From Sanghuangporus weigelae (taxonomy: Eukaryota; Basidiomycota; Agaricomycetes; Hymenochaetales; Hymenochaetaceae), in NCBI GenBank assembly GCA_033182465.1, contig CP137323.1, forward strand, positions 992,001 to 1,056,000: 64,000 nucleotides of DNA. The letters are read 5' to 3'. Below are positions 60,733-64,000 of this stretch, piece by piece (the first letter of the stretch is position 1; each line of letters starts with the position of its first letter). Under the pieces are notes generated by a model, which was not told the origin of the DNA, made no database searches, and saw only the letters and a program-made list of their open reading frames with translations. The position numbers and the translations under genes are program-made.

Positions 60733-63700
60733 CGAGTCGTGAAACCGTCGCATCCCAAGCATCCATTTGGTTTTAGTCGGCTCGATCAATCAAACAAGGG
60801 ACTCCCAGCTTCAATCTAATGGAACAGATTGAGCGTAGTATACAGAAATATTACAGTAATATCAGTAATCTGTTTCGACATCGAAGCGAATCCACTTAGT
60901 CTTCCGACTCGGATTGTCTCCTTCGTCCTGATGTACAATTCCGTGATGTGATCATCCTGTCCGGAATGCGAAGTCGATGGAAACTGACCTAGAACCACAT
61001 TCTTGTCTTATACTCAGAAGGCCGATAAGCTCCGGGCTGTGGACGAAGCCACGAGCGCCACACAAGTGCTGTAAATATCATAGGCCTTCTGGCTCTCGAA
61101 CGAACGCACACAGTTTTATTCAATTTCAATTAAACAACTGACTCGCGATTGTACAGTATACAGGATAGATCGAGTACAGGACAACAATATCAATACAGGC
61201 AACTTGACTAGCCATTAGTGTATTTCTACGTCAGAGCGAATCCTCTTCGTCTTCGGTTCTTCCTCTTCTCCTTCCTCCTCCTCTTCCTCCTTGGTATCAT
61301 GCTCATTTCGTTCCGGGATGGGATCCATAAATCCTGAGAGATGATCGGAAGTGTAAGAGACGGACTGAACTGGCATACGGGAGTCCTCCTCGCGACGTCG
61401 TTTTCCTTTTTGAGAGCTCGACAAGGTGATACCCACTCTCTTCGACCCAGGATTTTGCACCCAATCCTTGAAGTCTTCCACAGACTTGAGAAGCTCAAGA
61501 ATCATCCCACGAATCTTCATCCCCCCTCCAATCTCCGTCTTGAGCATTTCCCTCTGCGCTTTGGTATCCTCGGTTTGCAATCGACCGTCAAGGTAGATAG
61601 GCATGAACAAGTCTGCGAAATCGACTAACAGGTCGCGTAGTCTAGGTCGACCAGGGAAGTCCAAATTCTTGGCATAGATACGCGCAGCCAATTTGTCACA
61701 TTTCGCACTACCACCTTTAATCTTGCCGTTAGCGCATTCTCGCTCTTCATCAAATCTTGCCAAGAATTCAATGAGGCCGTCCGCATCCAACGACGAGCTC
61801 GAAAATCGGACCAAAGCGAATGTTAATGCGTGAAGGAAAGATTCCAAATCGTCGATATAATCGTGGATCTTGTTGCTGGGGTCGCTCAGGAGAGATCCAG
61901 AAATAAACTGCCATGTGCCCTGAATGAAACATCTGATTCTGCGACACACAAGTGAAGAGAAATAAAATGAACTTACAGTACGACCCGGACGATTCGACTG
62001 ACCTTGCTCGGCGTGTCTGCAAAGATCCCAATCAATCAATCTGCCCGTACCATCTTCCATAATTAAAACGTTGCCCGGGCTTATGTCACGATGAAGGATT
62101 TTTGCCTGGAACTGAGCATCGCAGTGGCCTGCGCGAAATGCGGTTATTTTGATGAGTCATGGAATACAACCTATTACTTACACAACAACGCATCCGCGAC
62201 CGCTTGCAAGAGCACCGTAGTAGATGGGAACGAAGTCAGATCACGCCCAACCTCTTTGAGGACAATCCGATAATGAGAATAACCGAGCATATTTCTCTGC
62301 AGGAACATCTTGTCGCCACAGACCCAATCCTCGAGGATGAATTTATCGGTCATAGTGCAATGGACCGTGTTGTACATGCGACCGCGAATAGGCATCTGCT
62401 CCGTTTCCTCAGAGGATGAGGCCAACGCATTCGATGAGTCGGGGTCACGAAACGCCTTTAAATCGGTGTGCACGGCGCAAGTCGGTTTTTCTGTGCAAAG
62501 CTCGTCCAATTTTCGAACGTCGCCGGCGGTCACAAGTGGAATAAGGTTCCGCACGTTGCATCGCTCCATTTTCTCGTACGATATGTGTTCGACCACGACC
62601 ATATCCATGTCGATTCTCCAGGAGTCCTTTAGCCAACAGATCTGTCCGCTTTCTGGGTCAAAAGCAGGCGTCCCACGCGAGTTGCGGCCCAACAACGAGC
62701 ATGCCCATCGTCTCGGAAAAGTGCCAATGTAACTTTTAAACTTCATTGCACCTGTTTCCTGTCCCACATGAAGAACTGGGACCAAGAACTTGAAGTATCT
62801 CGCTCTCCGAAAGTATTCAGATCGATCTTGAAACTCTTGCTCACTTTCGTAATTAAAACGATGCTGAATCAGAGCTTTCCTAGCGTTCTTTAACGATTCT
62901 CCGTCGATCGCGGTCGCGGGACGGACAGTCCAATCCCAGCCACGTTGAAGCTGCGATAGCCTACTGAAGCGTTCAAGGAAATCCACAAGCCAGGATACCT
63001 CGATATATTTGAATGATCTGGTGACAACCGCGCCGGCTCTGTCCCAGCGAATCAAGCGAGCAGAATCACCCGCAATGAGCACAGAGAAGCAGTGAGTTCG
63101 GAACGACATTCCCATTTGCGCGGCTGCGTAGGAAGTGATCTGTCCGATTATCTCCTGAGATGCATTGTCACTTCTTACGAATTCGTGCTTCGCCACGTTG
63201 ACACCTTCTTTGGGGTCTTTGAACGGATCCTTGGAACGCTTTGGTTTGAGTTCCATAGGGAATTCCATCTTCGAGAAGTCTGTCACGCGATCCGAGAGGC
63301 TTGAGCGCGCCTGACGATAAGCAGAGATGTCGGGAGCTAGACCCTCAATGACCCAGTTTGGATCACCTTTGTAGGCCGTTTTTGCGAAGCGTAAATTACT
63401 GATCTTTAGCTTGTTCAGCGCTTGTATCTTATAGGAGATAATCAATGGAGAGGCAAATAATATGAAAGGAAGCTACGCACCAGCGGGTCATACATCTCCA
63501 ATTCAACCTTCCAGTTGTTATCCAACGTAAAATCTAGTCCTTTGCTCCTATTTCTCCTTCTTGTACCATATGCATGAGTAGGCTTGACGAATGCCTCCAA
63601 AAACTGCTCGACCGGCATAGGACCGAGAAAGTACTTATGTGTTTCGCGGTACATGTCTTTCTTGTTGTCCGAAGCTTTTATTGTGGGTGAACAATCATAT

Positions 63701-64000
63701 AACTTGCCCGACGCCTTTCTATGAATAGGAGTGGAAAACTGGAGTAACGCGCTAACAGGGGCGCCGGGCGACACGTGTGGTGGTGTCCGTGGAGGCTCTG
63801 CAGCCGCACGCTCCAAGAACGGAGGAGCACTGGCACTGATGATGTATAGAAGAGAAGGCACGTGAGTGACACTAATATCATGTGATCGCGTCCAGCAAGC
63901 CAACCTTTCCATTTCGAATGCAACAGAGAATAGTAGCAGGATATCGTTCGAGTGAGAGCTAAGAGTTGGGTATAGAGTAGTGAGTGCAGAGAATATATAT
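60733..64000. repeat. Segmental duplication, right copy (runs off the window)
   Basis: Direct copy of 53806-57076. It ends at the window edge still inside the identical stretch, in the promoter. Confidence 0.93.
61215..63912 (-). CDS. FunK1 fungal-type protein kinase, copy B
   Basis: Four exons (63481-63912, 62182-63427, 61977-62128, 61215-61919) with exactly the exon lengths of copy A (432, 1246, 152, 705 nt), again 844 residues. Exon 1 and almost all of exon 2 look identical to copy A; I saw one silent base change. From the end of exon 2 the copies part: LLQAVADALL against LLRAVADALL, then many substitutions in exon 4 (for example ARIYAKNLDFPGRPRLRDLL here, GNYVEDLDFPDRPGLRDLL in A). Catalytic HRDISPGNVLI and DWDLC are kept. 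The acidic tail and TKRIR are again nearly the same. An intact frame suggests both copies are or were functional. Confidence 0.92.

Overview
The window reads as nuclear DNA of a mushroom-forming basidiomycete (Agaricomycetes). Coding exons are short and split by many 43-75 nt introns. The gene set contains families typical of that group: FunK1-type kinases, DUF6533 membrane proteins, etherase/FuA-like glutathione transferases and a membrane-anchored P450. They sit among conserved eukaryotic housekeeping genes: RAD17, MED8, ORC5, a VHS-GAT adaptor, ARG5,6 and CHK1. No rRNA, tRNA, CRISPR or plasmid-type feature was seen. Exon joins are my own, chosen from frame continuity, GT/GC..AG borders and remembered family motifs.

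Layout. 1-7.5 kb: a damaged PLP decarboxylase running off the left edge, a small Gly-rich ORF, an intronless bacterial-type aryl-sulfate sulfotransferase and an 11-exon P450. 7.8-13.1 kb: two inverted-repeat elements of one family with TA target sites, 0.64 kb and 4.4 kb; the large one is filled with GC-rich tandem arrays and shows no transposase I can recognise. 13.4-22.3 kb: RAD17, two paralogous secreted hydrophobic proteins separated by two MITE-like elements, and MED8. 22.4-32 kb: two tandem GSTs, two tandem DUF6533 proteins and ORC5. 34-45.3 kb: a Ser/Gly-rich hydrophilic protein, a VHS-GAT adaptor, the bifunctional arginine enzyme ARG5,6 and a long disordered protein. 46.5-53.7 kb: a decayed short-chain dehydrogenase, a second hAT-like MITE, a Ser/Thr kinase, a 75-aa hydrophilic protein related to the one at 34 kb, and CHK1. 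53.8-64 kb: a direct duplication of a FunK1 kinase gene flanking a decayed HMG-box regulator.

The genes do not form a single pathway. RAD17 (9-1-1 clamp loading), CHK1 (effector kinase) and ORC5 (origin licensing) all serve replication and checkpoint control, but they lie 16-36 kb apart and nothing here shows co-regulation. The points most worth following are the fungal AssT without signal peptide or the known disulfide, the TA-flanked repeat-bearing element family, the three-exon hydrophilic protein family, the two GC-AG introns in CHK1, a 5-nt microexon, and mosaic (conversion-like) duplications of both the FunK1 and the GST pairs.
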